From: JAICMB01 sp035295125
GTDB lineage: Bacteria; Acidobacteriota; Terriglobia; Bryobacterales; Bryobacteraceae
Assembly (NCBI GenBank): GCA_035295125.1
Contig: DATGJP010000008.1
Span: forward strand, 310,001 to 374,000
Direction of reading: 5' to 3'
Length of the DNA: 64,000 nucleotides
Shown in pieces: positions 25,701 to 34,582 of this stretch (position 1 is the first letter of the stretch; every line of letters starts with the position of its first letter). The notes under the pieces were generated by a model. That model searched no databases and was not told the DNA's origin. It saw nothing but the letters and a program-made list of their open reading frames with translations. Position numbers and translations under genes: made by a program.

Positions 25701-26960
25701 CTAATCCCTTAGAGTAAACGCCACATCAATCTGTGTTATCACCTCTACCGGTTCGCCGTTGAGTGTAGTCGGTTGGTAGACCCACTGCTTCACAGCATCG
25801 CGTGCTGCCTGGACCAGGGCCTCGGGTCCACTCAGCACCTGCAGATTCTGGACCGTGCCATTTTTGGCAATCGTCGCGGTGAACCGAACCATACCGGAGA
25901 TGCGCGCCGATCGGGCCACGGCTGGATACACAGGCGTGACGCGTCTGATCAGCTTTGCGGACTGCACATTTCCGCCGACCCTCAATGGCTTTCCGGGCTG
26001 GGACGACGGCGGAGGCGCGGAGGGAGCGGGACGGCTAAGAGCGCCCGGCAGATTCAGATTTGGGTTCGCGACCAGGGACCCGGCGGGCAATGCTGACGGG
26101 GCCGGAGCATCGAGCACCACCGGCCGCCCATCGGCCTGGTTGCGCTGCGTCGGAGGAGGCGGGGTGAATTGCCGAACCGGGCGTACTACTTGCGGCTCCT
26201 CAACCTTTGCGACCTGTTGAGGTTTTTCTGGCGGTGTTGCCGGGGTCTTTGCGGGAACGGCCGGCGCCGGCGCGGATTGCACGGGAGCAGGCGCGGAAGG
26301 CGTACCGGAAGAAAGCGCCAGAACCGATTCCTTCAGGATTGTACCCGATGCACCAGACACCTCCAGCCGAAAATCGAGCCGATCCGCTGATGACTGATAT
26401 AACAAGTGCCCACTGCGAAGCTGTTCCGGATCGAGCGCGACTGTTCTGGCCGGTTTGTCTCCTTCGGCGATTACCAACTGACCATGGGCAGCCTCGGTTA
26501 CGGCTGCGCTAGCGGGATTCCATCGGACGATAAACCGTCCATTACTCTCGGAATCGACGTTGAGTTGCAGCGCCGGCGCGACAGCCACAGAAGCGGCGGC
26601 CGCGGGCTTGGTGTTCAACCAGCGGTCGCGGAATGCGAACGCAGCGCCGCCGGCAGCTAACACCAAAACTCCGATAACTACCGTCACTGCAGGAAAGCCG
26701 CCAGCCTTCTGCTGCGGCACCGTGGAAGGCGCTGCCTTGGATGGGGCCGCCGGGGCACTCGCCTGATTGGTTGCCAGCAAAGGCAGCACAGCGCTAGCCT
26801 CGGGTTGCGCGGCTGGTTCTCGCACGTCCACAGAAACCGACATGGTTTCTAAGTCCGCTTTCGAGGCTCCAAACAGCGTGTTATCTGAGTCCGACTCCGA
26901 TGTCTGGAGACCGGCCTTGGACTGCGTCAAAGCAGCCCGAATCCTTTCCGTAGCGTTCAT
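25701..26960 (-). CDS. TonB family energy-transducing protein
   Basis: A 419-aa protein with one transmembrane helix (FPAVTVVIGVLVLAAGGAAF, about residue 90-110), a long proline/alanine-rich periplasmic stretch and a C-terminal TonB domain. The TonB domain shows YPAVARSARISGMVRF and a late VKQWVYQPTTLNG segment. Unlike classical TonB it has ~85 cytoplasmic residues before the helix, rich in acidic/serine residues. It would link the proton-motive force to TonB-dependent receptors, four kinds of which lie in or near this window's minus strand. The ATG at 26960 is preferred; a GTG four codons upstream is also possible. Confidence 0.85.
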   Translation of the reverse strand: MNATERIRAALTQSKAGLQTSESDSDNTLFGASKADLETMSVSVDVREPAAQPEASAVLPLLATNQASAPAAPSKAAPSTVPQQKAGGFPAVTVVIGVLVLAAGGAAFAFRDRWLNTKPAAAASVAVAPALQLNVDSESNGRFIVRWNPASAAVTEAAHGQLVIAEGDKPARTVALDPEQLRSGHLLYQSSADRLDFRLEVSGASGTILKESVLALSSGTPSAPAPVQSAPAPAVPAKTPATPPEKPQQVAKVEEPQVVRPVRQFTPPPPTQRNQADGRPVVLDAPAPSALPAGSLVANPNLNLPGALSRPAPSAPPPSSQPGKPLRVGGNVQSAKLIRRVTPVYPAVARSARISGMVRFTATIAKNGTVQNLQVLSGPEALVQAARDAVKQWVYQPTTLNGEPVEVITQIDVAFTLRD

Positions 26961-27233
26961 CGCTCGATCCACCGGTGTTTACCTCGCGTCCTTTATCGGC
27001 GGTCGCGCAGGCGAACTTTAGGGAGGGCAGAAACCCTAGAGGAGCCAGTCGGTTAGCGGCAGCAATCGGGTGCCTCCCCGATCCCGGTACGGGAAGTGCC
27101 GTAACCGCAAACAGGGGTTTGCGAGACGTCAATTGAGCGCAAAGTGGACCGGGCATTTGGGCCAAACCGGCCGGGAATGCCCGCGCACTTAGCCCGGCCT
27201 TAGTTACCTTGCGCCGAACAGCTCCACGAGCTC

Positions 27234-28094
27234 CTAGCGGTGTAAAGCGGACGGTGTCCAGGATGGGGGATCGCTTGCCGGGAACGACTCCTCTGAGGCC
27301 TCGCCTACGGCATCGCGCTGCCAGCCCTTCCCGCCCGCCTTATTATTCGCCTTCTTATCCATGGCGTTCTTGTGAGCGGATTCTCCCGCCGTGGTAGGAA
27401 TCATGCCGGTTTCGAGCAGTTGCTTCATTCGGCGCAGGTCCTCGGCGATCTGTTGCGAAGGTTCTTCGCCAAAAAGTCGGGCGAACAAAGCCCCCAGGAC
27501 CCCTCCAGGAGGATTGTATTGCAATGCTACCTGAACAATCGTTCCGGCTTGCGCTGGTTTGAAATGCACCGAGCCCGCATTGTCCACTTCGGAACCTGCC
27601 AGAGACCGCCATCCGATCAATTCATTCTCAACCTCGTTGATGATCTCGGATGTCCACTCCACCGAGTGGCCCGCGGGCCCTTTCGCGACCCAATGAGAGC
27701 GCTTGTTATCGATCTCGTGAACTGACTCGAGATGCTTCATGAAGCGAGGCAGGTTCTCCAGATTCCGCCAGAACTGATAAACCTCTTCGCGGGGCTTTTC
27801 AATGAAAACCGAATCGTCCACACGGATGCCCAACTCGTACGGCAAGCTGCGATTTCGCCCCTGTCCAGCTTTTGCCGTAGTGACGCCAAGGGTCTGGTAG
27901 ACAGGACAGTGTCCGGCGGCTCCGCGGTAAGCAAGCACTCCACCGGCCGTGGCAATTGCCGCACCTCCCCACGACCCCTTCTGAAGCCCAAAAGCCATGA
28001 GCACTCCCCCACCGATGATTGAGGCCAAACGCTCTGGCTGGCTTAAGTTCCGGCTATGCGCATGGCGCGGCGTAGCGGTCCGTGTGATTGACAT
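27234..28094 (-). CDS. SRPBCC (polyketide cyclase/dehydrase-like) protein with membrane N-terminus
   Basis: A 286-aa protein. Residues ~20-60 form a small two-helix hydrophobic region (LASIIGGGVLMAFGL, AIATAGGVLAYRGAAGHCP) similar to DUF2892 domains. Residues ~85-225 are an SRPBCC barrel (SVFIEKPREEVYQFWRNLEN) that may hold a hydrophobic ligand. The C-terminal motif DAVGEASEESFPASDPPSW is a short tail often found on stress-associated proteins. The start is ATG 28094, preceded by a strong GGAGGAG site. An upstream in-frame reading to 28133 lacks such a site. Function unknown beyond ligand binding. Confidence 0.82.
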   Translation of the reverse strand: MSITRTATPRHAHSRNLSQPERLASIIGGGVLMAFGLQKGSWGGAAIATAGGVLAYRGAAGHCPVYQTLGVTTAKAGQGRNRSLPYELGIRVDDSVFIEKPREEVYQFWRNLENLPRFMKHLESVHEIDNKRSHWVAKGPAGHSVEWTSEIINEVENELIGWRSLAGSEVDNAGSVHFKPAQAGTIVQVALQYNPPGGVLGALFARLFGEEPSQQIAEDLRRMKQLLETGMIPTTAGESAHKNAMDKKANNKAGGKGWQRDAVGEASEESFPASDPPSWTPSALHR

Positions 28095-28196
28095 GCTCTC
28101 CTCCGGGGTTCGGTTGAGCACACGAACTGCCAACGTAGATCGTCAAGGCCGAAACCCTGAGCCTCCGTCATGCATCCCACTTACCAGAACCCGGAA

Positions 28197-28202
28197 TATA
28201 TT
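28197..28202 (+). promoter_or_regulatory. -10 box near a start codon
   Basis: TATATT lies 14 nt before the ATG at 28217, with no Shine-Dalgarno sequence between them. It may give a leader of a few nucleotides only. The -35 region is not convincing. Confidence 0.35.
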
Positions 28203-28216
28203 GTAGCCTCTATTAA

Positions 28217-29578
28217 ATGCCGCATGTTGCATCAGCTCCCGTAACCGCTTACCCCTACGAGAAGTACGTAAATCCCCAATGGGCCAAGCTCCTGGATCTG
28301 CTCCAGATGAACGCAAGGTACGAGCGTTGCGCGGGGGTGGAACTATTTACCGCCGACGGGCGCCGAATCCTGGATTTCTTGTCCGGCTACTGTGTACATA
28401 ATGCCGGTCACAACCATCCCGGAATCGTCGCTGCGCTTCATGACGAACTTGACCGCAACGGTCCGGCGATGCTGCAGAGTCATGTCCCCGAGCTGGCCGG
28501 CGAATTGGCCGCGGCGCTGTGTTCGCGAGCCGGAGGCCGCCTTCAAAAGGCATTCTTCTGCAGTTCCGGTAGCGAAGGCGTCGAGGCCGCAATCAAGTTT
28601 GCGCGCGCGCACACCGGGCGGGAGGCGTTGCTCTACGCGAACGACTCCTTCCACGGTTTGACCTGCGGTGCGCTATCTCTGATGGGCGATTCGTTTTGGA
28701 GCACGGGTTTCGGCCCCATGCTTGCCAACACCGCCGGAGTACCCTTCGGCGATCTCGACGCATTACGGACCAGACTCGCGAGCAAGCAATTCGCAGCCTT
28801 TGTCGTCGAACCGGTTCAGGGCGAGGGTGGAATCCGCATTCCGGCTCCGGAGTATCTGGCCGAGGCGCAAGCGCTCTGCCGAAAATACGGCACGCTCTTC
28901 GTGCTGGATGAAGTGCAGACCGGAATGTATCGCACTGGCCGATTTCTCGCGGCGCATCACTTTGGCCTCGACCCCGATATGGTGGTGTTAGCGAAAGCTT
29001 TGAGTGGCGGACTGATTCCCGTGGGCGCGGTGCTGATGACCGATGCCATCTATGATTCGGTTTACGGCTCGCTCAAGCGCGCCATTATCCACACTTCGAC
29101 CTACAGCGAAAACGGACTCGCTATGCGCGCCGGGCTCGCTACTCTTCAGGCGCTCGAGGCAGACAAGCTCGATCAGCGCGCCGGGGAAATGGGCGAGTAC
29201 CTCCGCAGCCGGCTCCGGAGCGCGCTCGAGGGTTACGAAATGGTGAGCGAAATCCGCGGGCTCGGACTCCTGAACGGCATCGCATTTAGAACGCCACACT
29301 CGCTGCGGCTGCGGCTTCCGTTTGAAGCCTTCGGCAAGATTCATGCGGGAATGTTCGGACAAGTGCTTGTCATGAGACTGTTCCGCGACATGGGAGTCCT
29401 CACGCAGATCTGCGGCAATAACTTTATGGTCCTGAAAGCTGCCCCGCCTCTTGTGGTCGAACGGGCGCATGTGGACCACTTCGTCGACGCCGTGCAAGAG
29501 GTGGTAAAATCGGTGCACTCCGGCGGTGCGTTCTGGAGCGAGGCCTTGGGACTTGCCCGGCGCGCGGTGAATATCTGA
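28217..29578 (+). CDS. Class III PLP-dependent aminotransferase
   Basis: A 453-aa fold-type I enzyme. The PLP lysine is K260 in LAKALSGGLIPVG and the pyridine-nitrogen aspartate is D231 in DEVQTG. SSGSEGVEAA forms the phosphate-binding loop. Class III members transfer omega-amino groups (ornithine, putrescine, 4-aminobutyrate) or glutamate-semialdehyde. The closest feel is the ornithine/putrescine type, but this is not certain. Its stop overlaps the next ATG as TGATG. It heads the plus-strand run that contains a type III polyketide synthase, so it could supply an amine for that product or be unrelated. Confidence 0.9.
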   Translation: MPHVASAPVTAYPYEKYVNPQWAKLLDLLQMNARYERCAGVELFTADGRRILDFLSGYCVHNAGHNHPGIVAALHDELDRNGPAMLQSHVPELAGELAAALCSRAGGRLQKAFFCSSGSEGVEAAIKFARAHTGREALLYANDSFHGLTCGALSLMGDSFWSTGFGPMLANTAGVPFGDLDALRTRLASKQFAAFVVEPVQGEGGIRIPAPEYLAEAQALCRKYGTLFVLDEVQTGMYRTGRFLAAHHFGLDPDMVVLAKALSGGLIPVGAVLMTDAIYDSVYGSLKRAIIHTSTYSENGLAMRAGLATLQALEADKLDQRAGEMGEYLRSRLRSALEGYEMVSEIRGLGLLNGIAFRTPHSLRLRLPFEAFGKIHAGMFGQVLVMRLFRDMGVLTQICGNNFMVLKAAPPLVVERAHVDHFVDAVQEVVKSVHSGGAFWSEALGLARRAVNI

Positions 29579-30393
29579 TGCGATTCTTTGTTGGCGCGAT
29601 TTCGGCGCTTTTCGCCGCGTCCTGCTACGCGGGAACTACTGGTGCCGTATCGCTCGACAATGCCTATCACCAGATGTACAACCTGCAGTTCGCCGACGCC
29701 CACGAAACACTGCGGCAATGGAGGACAGCTCATCCCGAGGATGCACTCGGCCCCGTATCCGACGCGGCTGCGTACCTCTTCTCCGAGTTTGACCGCCTCC
29801 ACATCCTGCAATCGGAACTCTTCACCGATGACGATCATTTTCGCCATCGCACAAAGACGGTAAGCGACCCCGCTGCCAGGCAGGCGTTCGAAAATGATCT
29901 GACGGAAGGCGAAAGGCTCGCAGCCACCGCACTTGCCAAGAATCCGCAAGACGATAATGCTACGTTCGCGAAGGTTCTCGAATGCGGACTTCGTGCTGAC
30001 TATCTGGCCTTGATTGAGAAACGATCGGTAGCTTCTCTGGGCTTTACGAAAACGGGTCGCGCGCTAGCCGAACAGCTTCTTTCGAGGAATCCGAACTACT
30101 ACGATGCCTATCTGGCAGTGGGCGTCGAGAATTATTTGTTGGGCATCAATGCAGCTCCGGTCCGCTGGGTGCTGCACCTGGCGGGCGCTGAGACCGACAA
30201 GGCGGAGGGAATTGCCAAGCTTCGTCTGACGGCTCAAAAAGGACACCTGCTGATGCCGTTCGCACGTCTCATGCTGGCAGTCGCCGCCTTGCGCGATAAA
30301 GATCGCGGAACGGCCAAGCAGTTGCTCGCCGGCCTGGTACAGGAGTTTCCGCAGAATTCTCTCTACGCCAGAGAACTTGCGCGGCTGAACTAG
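29578..30393 (+). CDS. Secreted TPR-like protein of unknown function
   Basis: A 271-aa product with a signal peptide (FVGAISALFAASCYAG) and helical repeats of TPR character (YHQMYNLQFADAHETLRQW, LLSRNPNYYDAYLAVGVENY). I know no specific function. It overlaps the aminotransferase stop by one base (TGATG) and ends 12 nt before the polyketide synthase gene, so it sits in the middle of one transcription unit. A scaffold role in the envelope is plausible but not shown. Confidence 0.78.
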   Translation: MRFFVGAISALFAASCYAGTTGAVSLDNAYHQMYNLQFADAHETLRQWRTAHPEDALGPVSDAAAYLFSEFDRLHILQSELFTDDDHFRHRTKTVSDPAARQAFENDLTEGERLAATALAKNPQDDNATFAKVLECGLRADYLALIEKRSVASLGFTKTGRALAEQLLSRNPNYYDAYLAVGVENYLLGINAAPVRWVLHLAGAETDKAEGIAKLRLTAQKGHLLMPFARLMLAVAALRDKDRGTAKQLLAGLVQEFPQNSLYARELARLN

Positions 30394-30405
30394 CACCCCT
30401 CAAAT

Positions 30406-31455
30406 ATGACCATCGCCGGTGTCGCAGGAGCGCTTCCGCCGCATTATTATCCGCAAGACGTGTTGCTCGCGGCGCTGAGCGGATATTGGGAAGATCGCCT
30501 CGAGAATCCACTGTTGCTGAAGCGCTTGCATTGGCACACTGGTGTGGGCGGCCGCTATCTTGCAGTGCCGCTGGAACGTTATTACGAGCTGAAGACCTGG
30601 GGCCAGTCGAACGACGTCTGGATCGATACGGCCCTGGATCTCGGTCAGAAGGCGATCGGTTGCGCGCTCCAAAGGGCGGGTCTTGTGCCGGAGGACGTCG
30701 GCGCACTCTTCTTCGTGTCGGTCACTGGCGTGGCGAGTCCGTCCATAGACGCGCGGCTGATGAATCGGATGCCGTTTCCGCGGAACATGAAGCGCAATCC
30801 GATCTTTGGCCTCGGATGCGTCGCCGGCGCCGCGGGGATCGCGCGTGCTTCCGATTATGTTCGGGCCTTCCCCGATCAAGTTGCGGTGCTCCTGTCGGTG
30901 GAGCTCTGCTCCCTCACATTGCAGCGCGCCGATCTGAGCGTCGCGAACCTGATTTCGTCGGGACTCTTCGGCGACGGGGCGGCTGCAGTCGTTATTGCCG
31001 GCGCGGAACGTCATCTCGACGGCCCGCGCATCCTGGCGACTCAATCGACCTTCTATCCCGGCACCGAAGACGTCATGGGATGGGACATCTCCGAGAACGG
31101 ATTCCAGATTGTCCTGTCGCGCGAGGTTCCCGATGTGATCCGGAAGAACCTCGGCGGCGACCTCGATCGCTTCCTCGCGGGTCACGGCTTGACGAGGAAA
31201 GACATTGGCTCGTGGATCATGCACACGGGCGGGCCAAAGGTGCTCGAAGCCACTGCGGATGCAATCGGCGCAACCCGCGATGAGTTAGCCGCGTCTTGGG
31301 AATCATTAAACAAAGTTGGGAATCTGTCATCCGCTTCTGTACTTCTCGTCCTTGAGGACGTCATGACGAAGCGGCGCCCCGCGCCGGGAACTTTCAGTGT
31401 TCTTGCTGCCGCCGGTCCCGGATTCTGCTCGGAGCTTGTCCTCTTGAAATGGTGA
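30406..31455 (+). CDS. Type III polyketide synthase (chalcone/stilbene synthase family)
   Basis: Condenses malonyl-CoA units on an acyl-CoA starter without a carrier protein. The full catalytic triad is readable: Cys138 in FGLGCVAGA, His273 in IMHTGGPK and Asn306 in VGNLSSASV. Length 349 aa is normal. The FAD oxidoreductase gene follows after 4 nt and a YceI-type lipid-binding protein after that. Known bacterial relatives make alkylresorcinols or alkylpyrones. Together these suggest a lipid-like polyketide quinone or phenolic lipid here. No methyltransferase is in the cluster. Product is an inference. Confidence 0.92.
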   Translation: MTIAGVAGALPPHYYPQDVLLAALSGYWEDRLENPLLLKRLHWHTGVGGRYLAVPLERYYELKTWGQSNDVWIDTALDLGQKAIGCALQRAGLVPEDVGALFFVSVTGVASPSIDARLMNRMPFPRNMKRNPIFGLGCVAGAAGIARASDYVRAFPDQVAVLLSVELCSLTLQRADLSVANLISSGLFGDGAAAVVIAGAERHLDGPRILATQSTFYPGTEDVMGWDISENGFQIVLSREVPDVIRKNLGGDLDRFLAGHGLTRKDIGSWIMHTGGPKVLEATADAIGATRDELAASWESLNKVGNLSSASVLLVLEDVMTKRRPAPGTFSVLAAAGPGFCSELVLLKW

Positions 31456-31459
31456 AGGT

Positions 31460-32539
31460 GTGAACTTACGGTCAATTCAGGCCGACGCTCTTATTGTCGG
31501 CGGTGGTCCGGCGGGCCTGGCAACGGCGATTGCCCTGCGTCAGAAGGGCTTGCGTGTCATGGTCGCAGAGGCGGCGCGGCCGCCGATCGACAAGGCCTGT
31601 GGCGAAGGCCTGATGCCGAATGGCGTCGAGGCGCTGCGCAAGCTTGGCGTCAAAATCGGCGTGTACGATTCGGCCCCCTTCCATGGCATACGATTCATCG
31701 AAGCGCCGATTTGTGCGCGAGGAAATTTCGGGGGCGTCCGTGGCATCGGCATCCGCAGGACCGTCCTGCACACCATGCTGATTGAGCGCGCCGCCGACGC
31801 CGGTGTCGAACTGCGCTGGGGCCAGAGGATTTCGCCGGCCGACCTCGCCGTCCAGGCGCGCTGGATTATCGGCGCGGATGGGCAGCGGTCGTTCGTACGC
31901 CGCTGGGCGGGGCTGGATTGCGGAGCGCCGCGCGTAAGGCGCTTTGGGTTCCGTTATCACTGTCCTGTTGCGCCGTGGTCGGACTGCGTAGACGTCCACT
32001 GGGGCGATCGCTGCCAGATCTACATCACTCCAGTGTCTGCCGAATCGCTCTGCGTCGCCGTGATCTCGAGCAATCCACACCTGCGCCTCGAAGACGCATT
32101 GCTTCAGTTTCCGGAGGTTGCGTCGCGGTTGCAGGGTGCTGCGCCCGCGACGGTGGAGCGCGGATCGGTCACTGAATCCCGCCGGCTTCGAAGGGTCGTC
32201 CGTGGTTCCGTGGCGCTTGTCGGCGACGCATCAGGTTCGGTGGATGCGATCACTGGCGAGGGATTGTCGCTGGCCTTCCAGCAGTCGCTCGCCCTGGCCG
32301 ACGCGATAGAAGCCAATGATCTCGAGCTCTACCAATCGGCACATCGCAAACTTGCCCGGGTTCCCGCGTTGACGGCTCGCGGAATGCTCCTGATGGATCG
32401 TCATCGCTTGCTCCGCCAAAGTGTGCTGCGGACGTTTTCACAGCAACCCGGGTGGTTCTCCGGCCTTCTTATGATGCACATCGGCGGCAGGTCCTTATCA
32501 TCGGAGGCAATTACGAATGAAAAGATGGCTCCCGTTTAG
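31460..32539 (+). CDS. FAD-dependent oxidoreductase (geranylgeranyl reductase/hydroxylase-like)
   Basis: A 359-aa flavoprotein starting at GTG 31460. The Rossmann motif GGGPAGLATAIALRQKG (residues ~13-29) binds FAD ADP, PPIDKACGEGLMPNG is the typical second signature of the geranylgeranyl reductase-like group, and VGDASGSVDAITGEGLSLA closes the FAD site. It is likely to hydroxylate or reduce the polyketide made by the upstream enzyme. Type III PKS and FAD oxidoreductase pairs are known from phenolic-lipid gene clusters. It overlaps the YceI gene by 23 nt, which supports one operon. Confidence 0.88.
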   Translation: MNLRSIQADALIVGGGPAGLATAIALRQKGLRVMVAEAARPPIDKACGEGLMPNGVEALRKLGVKIGVYDSAPFHGIRFIEAPICARGNFGGVRGIGIRRTVLHTMLIERAADAGVELRWGQRISPADLAVQARWIIGADGQRSFVRRWAGLDCGAPRVRRFGFRYHCPVAPWSDCVDVHWGDRCQIYITPVSAESLCVAVISSNPHLRLEDALLQFPEVASRLQGAAPATVERGSVTESRRLRRVVRGSVALVGDASGSVDAITGEGLSLAFQQSLALADAIEANDLELYQSAHRKLARVPALTARGMLLMDRHRLLRQSVLRTFSQQPGWFSGLLMMHIGGRSLSSEAITNEKMAPV

Positions 32540-33089
32540 TCTCGTTCCCCTTGCGCTCGGTCTCACCGCGCTCTATGCCGCCGATTCGACGCTGCAACTC
32601 GATCCGGCTCAAACCGAGGTCCACTTCACGCTGCCATCGACTCTCCATACCGTTCATGGCACGTTCAAGCTGAAGAAAGGCGCGATTCACTTCGACCCCG
32701 CAACCGGCGAGGCGAGCGGCTCCATCGTGATCGACGCGACCAGCGGTGAAAGCGGAAATGGCTCGCGCGACGAGCGCATGCACAAGAGCATCCTGGAAAG
32801 CGGCAAGTATACCGAGATCACGTTTAGCGCCAGGAAATTCACCGGTACGCTTGCCCCCGAAGGCGACTCTCAGGTGGATGTGCAGGGGGTCTTCAATTTA
32901 CACGGCGCGGATCACGACATGACGCTCACGGTCAAAGTGCACCGCACCGGCGATCAGTTGACCGCCACAACCCATCTTGTGATTCCTTATGTGAAGTGGG
33001 GTCTCAAGAATCCGAGCACCTTCGTTTTGCGTGTCAACGACAAAGTAGAACTTGACATTCACGCCAGCGGGCGCGTGGGAACTACTTAA
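32517..33089 (+). CDS. YceI family secreted lipid-binding protein
   Basis: A 190-aa lipocalin-like protein with a signal peptide ending in LYAA. Family motifs are visible: DPAQTEVHFTLPSTLHTVHG at the start, then DERMHKSILESGKYTEITF and the closing GLKNPSTFVLRVNDKVELDI. YceI proteins bind polyisoprenoids or amphiphilic quinone-like lipids in the periplasm. Placement at the end of the polyketide run makes it a candidate carrier for the product. The 3' end overlaps the convergent acyl-CoA ligase by 8 nt. Confidence 0.9.
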   Translation: MKRWLPFSLVPLALGLTALYAADSTLQLDPAQTEVHFTLPSTLHTVHGTFKLKKGAIHFDPATGEASGSIVIDATSGESGNGSRDERMHKSILESGKYTEITFSARKFTGTLAPEGDSQVDVQGVFNLHGADHDMTLTVKVHRTGDQLTATTHLVIPYVKWGLKNPSTFVLRVNDKVELDIHASGRVGTT

Positions 33090-34581
33090 TCTGCTGGCCC
33101 CAAACCGCTTCCTTCCGTAGCCTGCCTTTTAGAATTTTGCCGCCGGGATTGCGCGGCAGAGGCTCCTCGCGGAAAACCATGTACTGCGGAATTTTGAAAT
33201 CGGCCAGGCGGTCGCGCAGAAAATCGCGGATCTCGCGAGGGTCGCCTGGCGTGTTGGGCTTCAACACGATAATCGCCCCGACCTTCTCGCCCATCATGGT
33301 GTCGGGTACGCCCATCACCGCGGTTTCGAAGATCGCCGGATGCGCCGCCAGTGCGTTTTCCACTTCGACGCAGTACACGTTCTCCCCGCCGCGGTTCACC
33401 ATGTCCTTCTTCCGGTCGACGATCTGCACGAAGCCCTCGGAATCGATTCGGGCGAGGTCGCCCGTGTGCAGCCACCCGTTCACAAACGTCAGTGCCGTGG
33501 CTTCGGGCTTGGCCCAATAGCCTTTCACGATATTCGGTCCGCGCACGAGGAGTTCGCCGACACCGTCGGGGTCGCTCTCGTGAAGTTTCAGGTCGCAAAC
33601 AGGAGCCGCGAATCCAACGGTCTCCGGCCGCAATTTGGAATATTCGTGCGGCAGAAAGGTGGCCACCGAGGACGTTTCCGTCAGACCGAAGCCATTGCCG
33701 ACGCGGGCATTCGGGAAGCATTCAATGATACGGGCGACCAGGTCCGGCGGCGTGGGAGCGCCACCATAAGACACCCGTTCGATGCGGCTGGTATCCACGT
33801 TCTTGAAGTTCGGTTGGTTGATGGCGTACCAGTAGACAGCGGGAACGGACGTCAGCGACGTGATGCGCTCGGCGGTGATCGCCTTGAGAAAATCCTGAAC
33901 GTCGAATTTCGGCATGATCACCGTGGTGCTTCCGCCTTCGCAGCAGGGGAGCAGTTGGCTGTTGCATCCGGTGACGTGAAACAACGGAACCGAGACCAGC
34001 GACCTCACCGAGCCGTCGTACTTGAGAAGGCCCACGCGCCGGCAAGTCTCTGTGTTCGAGAGGAAGCCTTCATGGGTCGTCATGGCGCCCTTGGGAAAAC
34101 CCGTTGTGCCGCTGGTATAGAAGATGGCTGCTACGTCGGGCTGCGTCAGACCCTCAACGACGTACGGACCGCCGTCCGGCAAAGCCGCGCCCGGCTGGAA
34201 GACGAATCTCGAACCCGAGTCGGTGATCACGTAATCGATCTCCGGTTCACTGAACCGGGTATTGACGGGCACGACGATGGCGCCTGACATCAGGCTGCCC
34301 CAGAACGCGAGGCACCAGTCCAGCCCGTTGGCGAGGCGGATCGCGACACGGTCGCCCCGTTCGATCCCGTCGGCACGCAAGCCACCCGCAATGCGCGAGG
34401 CGCGATCCCACAGCGCCGAGTAGTTGATTCTCGGGCCGCCGATTTCGACAATCGCCTCGTTCGCAGGATTCCTGTCCACGGTAGCGCGCAACATCTCGAT
34501 TAGCGAGGCGGGCCGGTCGTCATAGCGCTTGATCTCGTCCGCGCCGCGCGTAATGCCGCTCATGTCAAACGGTTCAATCAT
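33082..34581 (-). CDS. Acyl-CoA synthetase (class I adenylate-forming, AMP-binding)
   Basis: A 499-aa ligase that activates a carboxylic acid as acyl-AMP and acyl-CoA. The P-loop YTSGTTGFPKGAM, the A5-type NGFGLTETSS, the hinge HTGDLARIDSEGF and the C-terminal catalytic lysine region NPGGKILKGRLR are all present. The acid substrate cannot be deduced. It begins 1 nt after the stop of the phosphotriesterase-family gene, so the two are co-transcribed. A hydrolase that releases a free acid followed by a ligase that activates it is a reasonable catabolic pair. Confidence 0.9.
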   Translation of the reverse strand: MIEPFDMSGITRGADEIKRYDDRPASLIEMLRATVDRNPANEAIVEIGGPRINYSALWDRASRIAGGLRADGIERGDRVAIRLANGLDWCLAFWGSLMSGAIVVPVNTRFSEPEIDYVITDSGSRFVFQPGAALPDGGPYVVEGLTQPDVAAIFYTSGTTGFPKGAMTTHEGFLSNTETCRRVGLLKYDGSVRSLVSVPLFHVTGCNSQLLPCCEGGSTTVIMPKFDVQDFLKAITAERITSLTSVPAVYWYAINQPNFKNVDTSRIERVSYGGAPTPPDLVARIIECFPNARVGNGFGLTETSSVATFLPHEYSKLRPETVGFAAPVCDLKLHESDPDGVGELLVRGPNIVKGYWAKPEATALTFVNGWLHTGDLARIDSEGFVQIVDRKKDMVNRGGENVYCVEVENALAAHPAIFETAVMGVPDTMMGEKVGAIIVLKPNTPGDPREIRDFLRDRLADFKIPQYMVFREEPLPRNPGGKILKGRLRKEAVWGQQIK

Positions 34582-34582
34582 G

